A stretch of 64,000 nt of DNA. Origin: a bacterium. GTDB taxonomy: Bacteria > Methylomirabilota > Methylomirabilia > Methylomirabilales > 2-02-FULL-66-22. Below, one piece after another: positions 35,089 through 43,185 of the stretch. The stretch lies in the NCBI GenBank assembly GCA_029580855.1, contig JAKPQH010000189.1:62001-126000 (forward strand). Direction: 5' to 3'. Below the pieces are notes generated by a model. That model was not told the DNA's origin, did no database searches, and saw only the letters and a list, made by a program, of their open reading frames with translations. A program made the translations under genes and the position numbers. How positions within the stretch are numbered: position 1 is the first letter of the stretch; the number at the start of each line of letters is the position of its first letter.

Positions 35089-35394
35089 ATGGACTACACA
35101 TGTATCATTCAAGGCGAGTCCGGCGCGCCCGACGACGGGTACCGGGCCGTCATCGAGATCACCGCGTACATCCCCGTCCCCGACAGCGACAAAGCCGTCC
35201 GGGGTCTCTCGCCGTGGATCACCACGGTCCTCCCCTGCCCGGATTGCGGGCAGACCATGATCTGGGCGGAGAGGGGCTACGAAGCCTGGCACCGCATCTG
35301 TAACGGATGCGGCTCGCACTGGTCCGTCACGCCCACGGACGTGGTCGACGACCGCCAGCGCATCGTGATCGAGCGCGCGCGATTTGCCCGGTAG
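35089..35394 (+). CDS. Small zinc-ribbon protein, function unknown
   Basis: 101 residues from the ATG at 35089 (MDYTCIIQGESGAPDDGYRAVIE), with GGAGGAG upstream; the track ORF starts 47 codons early. A CPDC ... CNGC pair separated by ~23 residues forms a likely zinc ribbon around residues 49-78 (LPCPDCGQTMIWAERGYEAWHRICNGCGSHW). No other motif. It is 27 bp upstream of the spermidine-synthase-like gene and probably co-transcribed. Confidence 0.7.
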   Translation: MDYTCIIQGESGAPDDGYRAVIEITAYIPVPDSDKAVRGLSPWITTVLPCPDCGQTMIWAERGYEAWHRICNGCGSHWSVTPTDVVDDRQRIVIERARFAR

Positions 35395-35421
35395 CCCCCC
35401 GCGGGTTGAGGGTGACGGCGG

Positions 35422-36099
35422 ATGATCCCCTGGGAGTTCCTCGACAGCGCCCGCGTTCCGGACGGAGACGGTGAAATCGGTCTGTACCGGCGCGGTCAGG
35501 AATACTCGATTCGGGTGGGCAATCGCGAGCTGATGAACAGCCGCGTCCACGCGTCGGAAGAGGCACTGGCCGAGATGGCGTGCGCACGGATCGCCAACCG
35601 GACGCGACCGTGGATTCTCGTCGGGGGGCTGGGCATGGGTTTCACCCTGGCCGCGGTGCTGCGTGGTCTTTCGGCCGGGGGCGCCGTTCTGGTAGCCGAG
35701 CTGGTGCCGGCCGTCGTGTCATGGAACCGCGGACCCCTGGCGGCGCTCGCGGGTCATCCGCTGCGGGATGCGCGGGTCACCGTGAAGGAGGTGGACGTCG
35801 GCCACATCTTGCGCGCCGAACGCCAGGCCTTCGACGCGATCCTCCTGGATGTGGACAACGGCCCGGCGGCCCTCGGACGGCAGAAAAACGATTGGCTGTA
35901 CGCGCGGCCCGGCCTCGAGGCCGCGCACGCGGCCCTGCGCCCCGCAGGAGTGCTGGCCGTCTGGTCCGCCGCGCCGAATCGCATCTTCACCCAGCGCTTG
36001 CGCCGCAACGGTTTCACCGTGGATGAAGTCCGTACGTCGGCGCACAGCTCCGGCAAGGGGCGGCGCCACACGATTTGGCTCGCCGGGCGGACATCCTGA
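35422..36099 (+). CDS. Spermidine synthase-like SAM-binding protein
   Basis: 225 residues. LMNSRVHASEEALAEMACARI corresponds to the spermidine-synthase substrate entry, and WILVGGLGMGFTLAAVLRGL is the nucleotide-binding glycine loop. AELVPAVVSWNRGPL and FDAILLDVDNGPAAL complete the Rossmann-like core. Shorter than true spermidine synthases (~280-300) and lacking their N-terminal beta domain, so it is better called a spermidine-synthase-fold protein; the reaction is unknown. Confidence 0.82.
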   Translation: MIPWEFLDSARVPDGDGEIGLYRRGQEYSIRVGNRELMNSRVHASEEALAEMACARIANRTRPWILVGGLGMGFTLAAVLRGLSAGGAVLVAELVPAVVSWNRGPLAALAGHPLRDARVTVKEVDVGHILRAERQAFDAILLDVDNGPAALGRQKNDWLYARPGLEAAHAALRPAGVLAVWSAAPNRIFTQRLRRNGFTVDEVRTSAHSSGKGRRHTIWLAGRTS

Positions 36100-36137
36100 C
36101 CACGCAGGCGATCACCTTTTCGGGTGAAACGATCGTC

Positions 36138-36578
36138 TCACGGGACGGGCGGAGCGTCGTGAATCTCCATCCATCGTCCGGGGTCTTTGAGGTCCGTCCA
36201 CCCGAACTGCCGGTAGAGCTCGTGGGCGTCGCGCGTGGCCAGCATCCAGCGCCGCAATCCCTGCAGTCCCGGGTGTCCCATGACGGCGGACAGCAGCCAC
36301 TTCCCCAATCCCCGGCCGCGATACGACTCGTCGATGAAGACATCGCACAGGTACCCGAACGTGGCGCAGTCCGTCACGACGCGCGCGAACCCGATCTGGC
36401 GTCCGCCGGCGTAGAGGCCGAAGCACAGAGAGTGTTCGATCGAGCGCTCGATGACGTCTCGCGTCCTCCCCTGCGCCCAGTAGGCTTGGGACAGGAAGGC
36501 GACAATCGCCTCCCGCTGGAGGCGCACTTTCTCCGTGCTGATCGCGAACTCGCCGCGGTGAAGCTCGTACGGCGGCAT
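36138..36578 (-). CDS. GNAT family N-acetyltransferase
   Basis: 146 residues. The acetyl-CoA pyrophosphate loop is DESYRGRGLGKWLL (Q/RxxGxG/A pattern) after the strand FGYLCDVFI, and the C-terminal HELYRQFGWTDL is the usual GNAT motif B. A small cytoplasmic acetyltransferase of the type that modifies amines or amino acids. Convergent with the preceding plus-strand gene and 71 bp downstream of the carbamate kinase gene on the same strand. Confidence 0.9.
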   Translation of the reverse strand: MPPYELHRGEFAISTEKVRLQREAIVAFLSQAYWAQGRTRDVIERSIEHSLCFGLYAGGRQIGFARVVTDCATFGYLCDVFIDESYRGRGLGKWLLSAVMGHPGLQGLRRWMLATRDAHELYRQFGWTDLKDPGRWMEIHDAPPVP

Positions 36579-36649
36579 CCCGTGTTTCGCCCTCCCTGAC
36601 CCAGACCTGGCGCCAACCGCGTCCGTCCGGGGAGGAATGACGCGGCCTG

Positions 36650-37612
36650 TCAGATCTTCCCGATGAAGTGGGTGCCGGCGCGGCCGTCCATGGCGTCACC
36701 GAGCCGCGCGGGGCTGGTGATGAGGCCGCGCTTCCCACCGGTCTTGAGGAAATTGACGATCGCCTCGACCTTCGGGCCCATGCTCCCCTTCGCGAAATGT
36801 CCCTCGCCTTGCAGGACCTCGATCTCTTTCAGCGTCACGGCGTCCAGGGCGCGCTGCTCCGGCTTGCCGTAATGAACATACACCTGGGGCACATCGGTGA
36901 GGATGATGAGCAGCTCGGCTCCGATCTCCGCCGCCAGAACCGAGGACGTCAGGTCCTTGTCGATGACCGCCTCGATCCCCTCGTAGTCGCGGTTTTCCCC
37001 CCGGACGATGGGGATCCCGCCGCCGCCGCACGCGACCACGATGTGGCCGGCGCAGGCCGCATCGCGGATCATGGAACGCTGAACCACGCGCACGGGGCGC
37101 GGCGACGCCACCAGGCGCCGCCAACCGCGACCGGCGTCGTCGAGGATCTTCCACCCCAGGCGATCGCGCCGCTCCTCCGCTTGCTCCTTCGTGAGAAAGG
37201 GGCCGATGGGTTTTGACGGGTTCTGGAAAGCGGGGTCGTCCCGCTCCACCAGGACCTGTGTGATCATCGTCACGACGTAGCGCTTGATGTCCCGGCGGCG
37301 CAGATGGTTGAGCAGAGCCTGCTGGAGGACATAGCCCAGGAACCCTTCGGTGTTGGCGACCAGCACGTCCAGCGGCATGGAGGGCACGCTGTCCCGCGTC
37401 AGCTCGTTCTGCAGGAGCAGGTTCCCCACCTGGGGTCCGTTCCCATGGGTCACGACGAGATTGTAGTTACGCTCCACGAGCGTCATGAGCGACCCGCAGA
37501 TCGCCGCGGCGTTGCGCTCGTGGTCGCGGATGTCGCCCGCCTCGCCGCGCTGCATGAAGGCATGACCGCCCATGGCCACCAGGACGATGGGACGGTTGGT
37601 GGAATCCGTCAT
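36650..37612 (-). CDS. arcC: Carbamate kinase
   Basis: 320 residues, the normal length. VTHGNGPQVGNLLLQNE, HIVVACGGGGIPIV, EGIEAVIDKDLTSSVLAAEI, ILTDVPQVYVHYGKP and FAKGSMGPKVEAIVNFL are carbamate-kinase signatures. It makes ATP and carbamate from carbamoyl phosphate and ADP in arginine, agmatine or allantoin breakdown. No arcA, arcB or ygeW-like gene adjoins it; instead it follows a class III aminotransferase and a deacylase, so the carbamoyl phosphate source is unclear. Confidence 0.95.
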   Translation of the reverse strand: MTDSTNRPIVLVAMGGHAFMQRGEAGDIRDHERNAAAICGSLMTLVERNYNLVVTHGNGPQVGNLLLQNELTRDSVPSMPLDVLVANTEGFLGYVLQQALLNHLRRRDIKRYVVTMITQVLVERDDPAFQNPSKPIGPFLTKEQAEERRDRLGWKILDDAGRGWRRLVASPRPVRVVQRSMIRDAACAGHIVVACGGGGIPIVRGENRDYEGIEAVIDKDLTSSVLAAEIGAELLIILTDVPQVYVHYGKPEQRALDAVTLKEIEVLQGEGHFAKGSMGPKVEAIVNFLKTGGKRGLITSPARLGDAMDGRAGTHFIGKI

Positions 37613-37624
37613 GGCCTGCTCCCG

Positions 37625-38956
37625 TCAGCCCTTGCCCATCGTCTTCAGCGCGTCCTCCACCCGCGTCAGCGTCTCGTCGATGTCCGCCGGTGTGTGGGCC
37701 GCCGAAAAGCCGTGGTGCCCGAGGGCCAGCTTCCCGTAGTTGTGGAAGTACACGCCCCGCGCGAAGCAGGCGCGGATGAACCGGTAGCCGAGCTCGCCGT
37801 CGATCCGGGCGGCGTCCTGGTAGGCCTGCACCTCGTGGGTCACGCCGAAGTAGATGCCGAAGCGGGCCCCGAGGCCCTGCACCCGGGCCGGGACGCCGTG
37901 GGCGGCGAAGAGCGCGGTCAGGCCGCGGTAGAGCCGGTCCGCGGTGGCGGCGATCCGGTCGTAGAAGCCCGGCTGCGCGATGTCGTGGAGGGCGGCCCGG
38001 GCGGCGAGGATGGCGAACAGGTGGCCGGAGTAGGTCCCGGAGTGCGCCGCGGGCCCTTGGGGGCTCAGGACCTGCATGAACTCGCGCTTGCCGGCCACCA
38101 CCGCCAGCGGCAGGCCGTTCGCCACCGCCTTGGCCAGGGTGCAGAGATCGGGGGTCACCCCGTAGTAGGCCTGGGCGCCGCCCGGCGCCATCCGGAAGGC
38201 GCTCAGCACCTCGTCAAAGATGAGGCAAATCCCCCGCTGCGCCGTCTCCGCCCGCAGCAGCTCCAGCAGCCCCGGCGCGGGGGGGATGCAGCCCGAGTTG
38301 TAGTTCACCGGCTCGCAGATGACCGCCGCCAGCTCGTCGCCGTGCTCGCGCAGCGCCTGGCGGATCGCCGCCGGATCGTTCCAGGGGATCACCAGGACCA
38401 GGTCCGCGAGGGCCGGCGGGACCCCGGCGGATTCCACCTGGGGCGGCACATAGGGGTAGGTCGGGAACGTCTCGCGGGCCGGCCCGTGCGCGTTCCACAC
38501 CACGGCGTCGTGCAGCCCGTGGAAGTGCCCTTCGAACTTCAGGATCTTGGCCCGTCCGGTCACGGCCCGGGCCACCCGGAGCGCCGCGAAGGTCGCCTCG
38601 GACCCGGAGTTCGCGAAGCGGACCTGCTCCGCGCAGGGGACGAGGCGGCAGAGCGTCTCGGCCACCTGGCTGTGGTGTTCCGTCTCGTAGGCGCAGATCA
38701 CGCCCATGTCCAGCGCCTGCTGGATGGCCTTGCGCACCCCCGGGTGGTTGTGGCCGAGAAAGCTCGCGCCGTGGGAGAGGTTGTAGTCGAGATAGGTCCG
38801 CCCGTCCACATCGTAGAGGCGGCAGCCGTCCCCGTGGGTGAGGTACACCGGCCGCCCGAGGGCGGCGTTCAGCCGGGCCGAGCCGGACACGCCGGCGACC
38901 AGGTACTGACTGGCGAACTCGAAGAGGGTCTCGCTCTTGCTCGTCTCAGGCGTCAT
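37625..38956 (-). CDS. Class III aminotransferase (glutamate-1-semialdehyde aminomutase-like)
   Basis: 443 residues from the ATG at 38956 (MTPETSKSETLFEFASQYLVAGVSGSARLN). PLP-fold features: VRFANSGSEATFAALRVARAVTG, FEGHFHGLHDAV, LIFDEVLSAFR, and LCTLAKAVANGLPLAVVAGKREF with the Schiff-base Lys. The sequence resembles HemL but no heme genes are near; such paralogues usually transaminate omega- or beta-amino acids. Twelve bp separate it from arcC, and the DoeB-like deacylase precedes it by 44 bp, which favours a small amino-acid catabolic operon over heme synthesis. Confidence 0.88.
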   Translation of the reverse strand: MTPETSKSETLFEFASQYLVAGVSGSARLNAALGRPVYLTHGDGCRLYDVDGRTYLDYNLSHGASFLGHNHPGVRKAIQQALDMGVICAYETEHHSQVAETLCRLVPCAEQVRFANSGSEATFAALRVARAVTGRAKILKFEGHFHGLHDAVVWNAHGPARETFPTYPYVPPQVESAGVPPALADLVLVIPWNDPAAIRQALREHGDELAAVICEPVNYNSGCIPPAPGLLELLRAETAQRGICLIFDEVLSAFRMAPGGAQAYYGVTPDLCTLAKAVANGLPLAVVAGKREFMQVLSPQGPAAHSGTYSGHLFAILAARAALHDIAQPGFYDRIAATADRLYRGLTALFAAHGVPARVQGLGARFGIYFGVTHEVQAYQDAARIDGELGYRFIRACFARGVYFHNYGKLALGHHGFSAAHTPADIDETLTRVEDALKTMGKG

Positions 38957-39000
38957 GGCTTCTCCCTGGTTTGAGTGTCCGGAAGCCGGACGATGACCTG

Positions 39001-40011
39001 CTACCCGTTCCAGTCGGTGGCCAGGTGCGCGACGCAGTCCCCGCGCTCCACCCGGCCGAGGTGCCGCTGGCTGACCACGGTGCCCGAGGCGCGGAACCGC
39101 GCCACCACGGGCTCTCGCCCCGGGTCGTCCACGAAATGCACCTGGCCGCACACCTCGCCCGCCTCGACGTTTGCCCCCAGCGCCACCAGCGGCTCGAAAA
39201 GCCCGGCATCGGGTGCCAACACGAAGTAGTCCCGGTTGCGCACCTCCACAACCCGCGTGGGCCGCGACACCTCGGTCGGCAGAGCCTCCGCGGGCATGCA
39301 GCCGGCGTGGACGAGGAATCTCCGGATGCCTCGCTCGACGATCTGCAAGCCCTCCCGGGACACCGATCCGCCGCCGCCGAACTCCCCACCGAGGCTCACC
39401 AGACCGTGGCGCAGCGCCGCCGTCTGGGCGAATCCCGCATCGATCGTGTGCGCCCAGACCATGCCGAGGGGCGCACCGAACGCCCGGAGGGCCGCCATCG
39501 CGCGACCATCGAGGGCCCCATCGCCGCTCGTCCGCATCGACACGAAGGGCATATAGTCCAGCGAGGAGCCTCCGGAATGCAGATCGAGGAAGAATTCCAC
39601 CATGGGAAACAAGACGCTGTCGACGTAGTGGGCGATGGCGTACGTGGGGGTGCCATTCGGATCCCCGGGGAACGCCCGGTTGAAATTCACCCCGTCGATG
39701 GGGGATACACGGGCGCTCGCCAGGGCCGCCGGAAGGTTGATGCCCGGCACGACGATCACCCGCCCGCGGATGTCCTTCGGCTCCAGCGTCCTAATCAGCT
39801 TGCAGAGGCCGATCTGCCCCTCGAACTCGTCGCCGTGGTTCCCCGCCATGAGCAGGACGCTGGGCCCGTCCCCGTTTCTGATCACGGTGGCGGGAATGGC
39901 GATGTTCCCGTAGGCGGATCGGGTCGTCGAGTACGGGAGATAGAGCCACCCGATCTGCTTGCCGTCCTTTTCGTAGTCCACGTCCGTGAATATGCGCGTC
40001 GGTTTGTTCAT
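39001..40011 (-). CDS. Succinylglutamate desuccinylase/aspartoacylase family deacylase (DoeB-like)
   Basis: 336 residues. Zinc ligands of the M14-type acylase fold appear in MAGNHGDEFEGQIGLCKLI (HxxE) and FFLDLHSGGSSLDYMPFV (His). The C-terminal ~90 residues form a beta-barrel domain (LFEPLVALGANVEAGEVCGQVHFVDDP) typical of this subgroup. DoeB removes acetyl from N-alpha-acetyl-diaminobutyrate in ectoine degradation; with an aminotransferase next door a DoeB/DoeD-like step is tempting, but DoeA and ectoine transport genes are missing. First gene of a likely deacylase-aminotransferase-arcC operon. Confidence 0.86.
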   Translation of the reverse strand: MNKPTRIFTDVDYEKDGKQIGWLYLPYSTTRSAYGNIAIPATVIRNGDGPSVLLMAGNHGDEFEGQIGLCKLIRTLEPKDIRGRVIVVPGINLPAALASARVSPIDGVNFNRAFPGDPNGTPTYAIAHYVDSVLFPMVEFFLDLHSGGSSLDYMPFVSMRTSGDGALDGRAMAALRAFGAPLGMVWAHTIDAGFAQTAALRHGLVSLGGEFGGGGSVSREGLQIVERGIRRFLVHAGCMPAEALPTEVSRPTRVVEVRNRDYFVLAPDAGLFEPLVALGANVEAGEVCGQVHFVDDPGREPVVARFRASGTVVSQRHLGRVERGDCVAHLATDWNG

Positions 40012-40146
40012 GGCGCGCGCCTTTTGAATACCGCTCCCCCGATCACGGGCCTATGCCGTCCGGTTGTAAGCTTTCCCACAGTACGCAAGACCCCAGTTCC
40101 ACACCGAACGCTGCGCCGGATATCCAACAGGCAGCCAAGTCCAGGC

Positions 40147-40268
40147 TGCTGCTCAAAAAGGCTCAGATGCAAGCCGGTTCGCGGAAGGCCGCGTGAGGCG
40201 TCCTGGGTGGTACGCCGCAGCGGGCGCCCGACCACACCAACCCCGCCGATGGGCCTTTTTCAGCAACC
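40147..40268. repeat. ~120-bp MITE-like element with terminal inverted repeats
   Basis: The left end GCTGCTCAAAAAGGCTC and the reverse complement of the right end (GGTTGCTGAAAAAGGCCC) match at most positions. The inside is GC-rich and partly self-complementary (GGCCGCGTGAGGCGTCC...GGTGGTACGCCGCAGCGGGCGCCCG). It lies between the deacylase and zwf genes and ends 4 bp before the zwf stop codon region. I recall very similar TTGCTGAAAAAGGC...GCCTTTTTCAGCAAC elements in several uncultured and deltaproteobacterial genomes. No transposase is encoded. Confidence 0.7.
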
Positions 40269-40271
40269 GGT

Positions 40272-41855
40272 TCACGGATTCACCCACGCGCGTCCAGCCG
40301 ACTGGATGAACCGATCGGCCTCCGTAGGTCCCCAGCTGCCCGCCGGATAATATGCCAGGCCGTCGCGGCCCGCAGACTCCCAGGCCTGCAGAAGTGGGGT
40401 CACCAACCCCCATGCGGTCTCGACCTCGTCCCGCCGGATGAAAAGCGTGGAGTCGCCGAGCATGCAGTCCAAAAGCAATCGCTCGTAGGCTTCGGCCGGG
40501 TCCACGCCGAAGGTATCCCGGTACGCGAAGCCGAGGCGCGCGGGCACAAGGCTGATGCGGGGTCCGGGTGGCTTCAAGCCTACCCGCAGCGAGATGCCCT
40601 CGTCGGGCTGGATGCGAAGCGTGAGGCGGTTGGGCTCGATCTCATCGCCCGGTTTGTGGCCGGGATGCGGCGCGTGCTCGAAAAGCCGCAAGGGGGGTCG
40701 GCGGTACTGGATCGTCACCTCGGTGACCTGCTTCGGAAGGGCCTTGCCGGTCCGGAGGTAGAAGGGAACGCCGGCCCAGCGCCAGTTGTCGACTTCCAGC
40801 CGGGTGGCCGCATAGGTCTCCGTAGTCGTGTCCTCCGCCACGCGCGGCTCGTCGGCGTAGGCCGGCAGCCGCTTCCCCCGCGCCGTCCCGCGCACGTACT
40901 GGCCGCGCACGGCTAGCTCCGCCACGCGTGCGACATCGATCGGCCGGATGGCCCGGAGCACCTTGACTTTCTCGTCGCGTACGGCCTCGGCGTCAAAGGT
41001 CGCCGGCGGCTCCATGGCGATCAGGGAGAGAAGCTGCAGCATGTGGTTCTGCATCATGTCCCGCACCGCGCCGGCGGTGTCGTAGTAGCCACCCCGCCCC
41101 TCCACCCCCAAGTCTTCGGCGACGAGAACCTGGACGTGATCCACGTATCGCCGGTTCCACAGCGGCTCGAAGATGCTGTTACCGAACCGAAACGTCAGGA
41201 TGTTCTGGACGGTCTCTTTCCCCAGGTAGTGGTCGATGCGGTAGACCTGGGTCTCGTGGAAGACCTTGTGGATCTCCACGTTCAGCGCGGCCGCCGTCGC
41301 CAGATCGCGGCCAAACGGCTTCTCGACGATCACGCGGCTCCAGCATGGCCAGTCGGGGCTCGACAATTCCGGCCAAGGCTCGCTGACCAGCTTGGCCGCT
41401 CCCAGCTGCGCGACGACGGTAGGATAGCTGGCCGGCGGCGTGGCCAGGTAGTATATGCGGTTGCCGCACGTTCCGTAGCGGGCTTCCAACTCGGCCAACT
41501 GTTTGCCGAGCGCCTCGTACCCGGCGGGATCTTCAAAGGCGGCCTGCACATAATAGATACCGCCGGCCAGCCGATCCCAGATCTCCGTCTGGACCGGCCG
41601 GAGCCGCGAGAACTCGTCGACGGCGGCGCGCATCTCCGCCCGGAAGGCCTCGTGGCCCATTTCCCGGCGTGCGAAACCGATGACCGCGAACCGCTCGGGC
41701 AAAAGCTTGTCATGCGCCAAGGCGTAAAGCGCGGGGAACAGCTTGCGTCGCGTGAGGTCTCCCGACGCGCCGAAGATCACCAGGCTGAAGGCCTGGGGGA
41801 TCTCGTAGCGGGACGGAGCCACACTGATCTCGGGAACCACGGGAGCCGTCGCCAT
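40272..41855 (-). CDS. zwf: Glucose-6-phosphate dehydrogenase
   Basis: 527 residues from the ATG at 41855, preceded by AGGAGG; the track ORF adds 131 spurious codons. NADP site LVIFGASGDLTRRKLFPALY, catalytic motif YRIDHYLGKETVQNIL, then NRRYVDHVQVLVAEDLGVEGRGGYYD and GVPFYLRTGKALPK. It oxidises glucose-6-phosphate to 6-phosphogluconolactone, opening the oxidative pentose phosphate or Entner-Doudoroff path. No pgl, gnd or edd is adjacent. Slightly longer than the usual ~490 because of an N-terminal extension and an insert around YGTCGNRIYY...SPDWPCWSR. Confidence 0.97.
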   Translation of the reverse strand: MATAPVVPEISVAPSRYEIPQAFSLVIFGASGDLTRRKLFPALYALAHDKLLPERFAVIGFARREMGHEAFRAEMRAAVDEFSRLRPVQTEIWDRLAGGIYYVQAAFEDPAGYEALGKQLAELEARYGTCGNRIYYLATPPASYPTVVAQLGAAKLVSEPWPELSSPDWPCWSRVIVEKPFGRDLATAAALNVEIHKVFHETQVYRIDHYLGKETVQNILTFRFGNSIFEPLWNRRYVDHVQVLVAEDLGVEGRGGYYDTAGAVRDMMQNHMLQLLSLIAMEPPATFDAEAVRDEKVKVLRAIRPIDVARVAELAVRGQYVRGTARGKRLPAYADEPRVAEDTTTETYAATRLEVDNWRWAGVPFYLRTGKALPKQVTEVTIQYRRPPLRLFEHAPHPGHKPGDEIEPNRLTLRIQPDEGISLRVGLKPPGPRISLVPARLGFAYRDTFGVDPAEAYERLLLDCMLGDSTLFIRRDEVETAWGLVTPLLQAWESAGRDGLAYYPAGSWGPTEADRFIQSAGRAWVNP

Positions 41856-41975
41856 GTGTCCTCCTACGCCTGTGCCGCGTGCCGCCGGCTCGAAATGCGC
41901 CGGCCCGGGCGGCCCGCTGCCGGCCTCGATTGCCGGCATTCTCACCCATGACCGTCGAGTTTGCAAGGCAACATG

Positions 41976-42006
41976 TTGACAGACCCCCCCACGGTTCGTG
42001 TATCTT
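41976..42006 (+). promoter_or_regulatory. Possible promoter for the DapA-like gene
   Basis: TTGACA (41976-41981) with TATCTT at 42001-42006 (19-bp spacer) or TGTATC two bases earlier (17-bp spacer), about 180 bp upstream of the start codon and in the divergent gap from zwf. The -35 is perfect, the -10 weak. Confidence 0.28.
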
Positions 42007-42183
42007 TCACGTACTTCCAGGGTTCGGAGCGCCGCCGGGCGCGCCGGGCTCGTCCAGCCGAACCGTGAACGTCCGGAAACCGAGTCTCGCGCCGCGAGGT
42101 CCCGAGGGTCCCCGTGATCTCTCGATGCAGCTCTGTCCGCCGGCGGCACCCGCGTTGGCCCCGACGTGACGAAAGGAGCCCCC

Positions 42184-43071
42184 ATGTACGAGCATATCTT
42201 CGGTATTGTTCCCCCCATGACCACCCCGTTCCGCCAAGACGATACCATCGACGAGGACGCCCTCCGTGCCGAGACCCGCTACATGATCGAGGTCGCGAAG
42301 GTGCACGGTCTGGCGGTCTGCGGCAGCACGGGCGAGGGCCACACGCTGACCACGGCCGAGACTCGGCGGATCACCGAGATCGTCGTGGAGGAGGCCAAGG
42401 AGCGGATCCCCATCATCACCGGGATCATCACCGACAGCACCGCCTCCGGCATCGAGCGCGGCTTGGCCGTGAAAGACCTCGGTGTGGCCGCGCTGCAGGT
42501 TACGCCGCCTCACTACCTGTTCCGACCCGACGATGATTCCATGCTCAAGCACTTCGAGGCACTCGCCAAGGGGACCGGAATGCCGATCATGATCTATAAC
42601 GTTGTGCCCTGGTGTTACCTCTCCCCGCAGTTGCTGACCCGGATCATCGACAACGTGGACGGCGTCATCGGCGTCAAGCAGAGCGCCGGCGACATGAAGA
42701 TGCTGGCGGACCTCATCATCCTCCTGGGCAACCGGGGTCGGATCATGAGCGCCGTGGATGCCCTCATGTACCCCTCCTTCTCGCTGGGGGCCCATGGAGG
42801 CATCGCGGCCATCTTGACTGCGGTTCCCGGTCTGTACGTGCAGCTTTGGGACGCCGTGCAGGGGGGAGATCACAAGCTCGCCCTGATGCTGCACGAAAAG
42901 CTTCTGCCCCTCTGGAACGCCTTGTTGGCCGACAACCTACCGGCCAACGTGAAGTGCGCCCAGGCGCTGCTGGGACGTAAGGCCGGCGTGCCCCGGTCCC
43001 CGATGCCGTCAAGCACCCCCGCACAGGTCGCCGCGATCCGCGCAGCGCTGCACAACGCGGGTGCGATCTGA
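42184..43071 (+). CDS. DapA family aldolase/dehydratase
   Basis: 295 residues from the ATG at 42184, preceded by AAAGGAG; the track start is an upstream GTG. FGIVPPMTTPFRQDDTIDEDAL, VCGSTGEGHTLT (GSTGE in place of GTTGE), the catalytic Tyr region IMIYNVVPW, and the Schiff-base Lys in VIGVKQSAGDMKML mark the N-acetylneuraminate lyase/dihydrodipicolinate synthase superfamily. No lysine-biosynthesis genes are nearby; the following sugar-type dehydrogenase suggests a role in sugar-acid catabolism, for example a keto-deoxy-acid aldolase or dehydratase. Confidence 0.9.
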   Translation: MYEHIFGIVPPMTTPFRQDDTIDEDALRAETRYMIEVAKVHGLAVCGSTGEGHTLTTAETRRITEIVVEEAKERIPIITGIITDSTASGIERGLAVKDLGVAALQVTPPHYLFRPDDDSMLKHFEALAKGTGMPIMIYNVVPWCYLSPQLLTRIIDNVDGVIGVKQSAGDMKMLADLIILLGNRGRIMSAVDALMYPSFSLGAHGGIAAILTAVPGLYVQLWDAVQGGDHKLALMLHEKLLPLWNALLADNLPANVKCAQALLGRKAGVPRSPMPSSTPAQVAAIRAALHNAGAI

Positions 43072-43185
43072 GCGCCGCACTGTCCGCCTGAGATTCCGCG
43101 AGGGAGGGCGAGGCGCCGCGCCCGACGGACTGCGGCGCCGGGTGAGGGCGCGGCGGCGGAAATCGTCTGAAAGGGTGAGACGAAG

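Noticed and set aside
37625-38956. Annotation as heme-biosynthetic glutamate-1-semialdehyde aminomutase (HemL)
   Set aside because: No heme genes nearby and the catabolic context (deacylase, carbamate kinase) fits a paralogous class III aminotransferase better.
40272-42248. 658-residue version of glucose-6-phosphate dehydrogenase
   Set aside because: The extra N-terminal 131 residues have no homology and cross the divergent promoter region; AGGAGG precedes the internal ATG at 41855.
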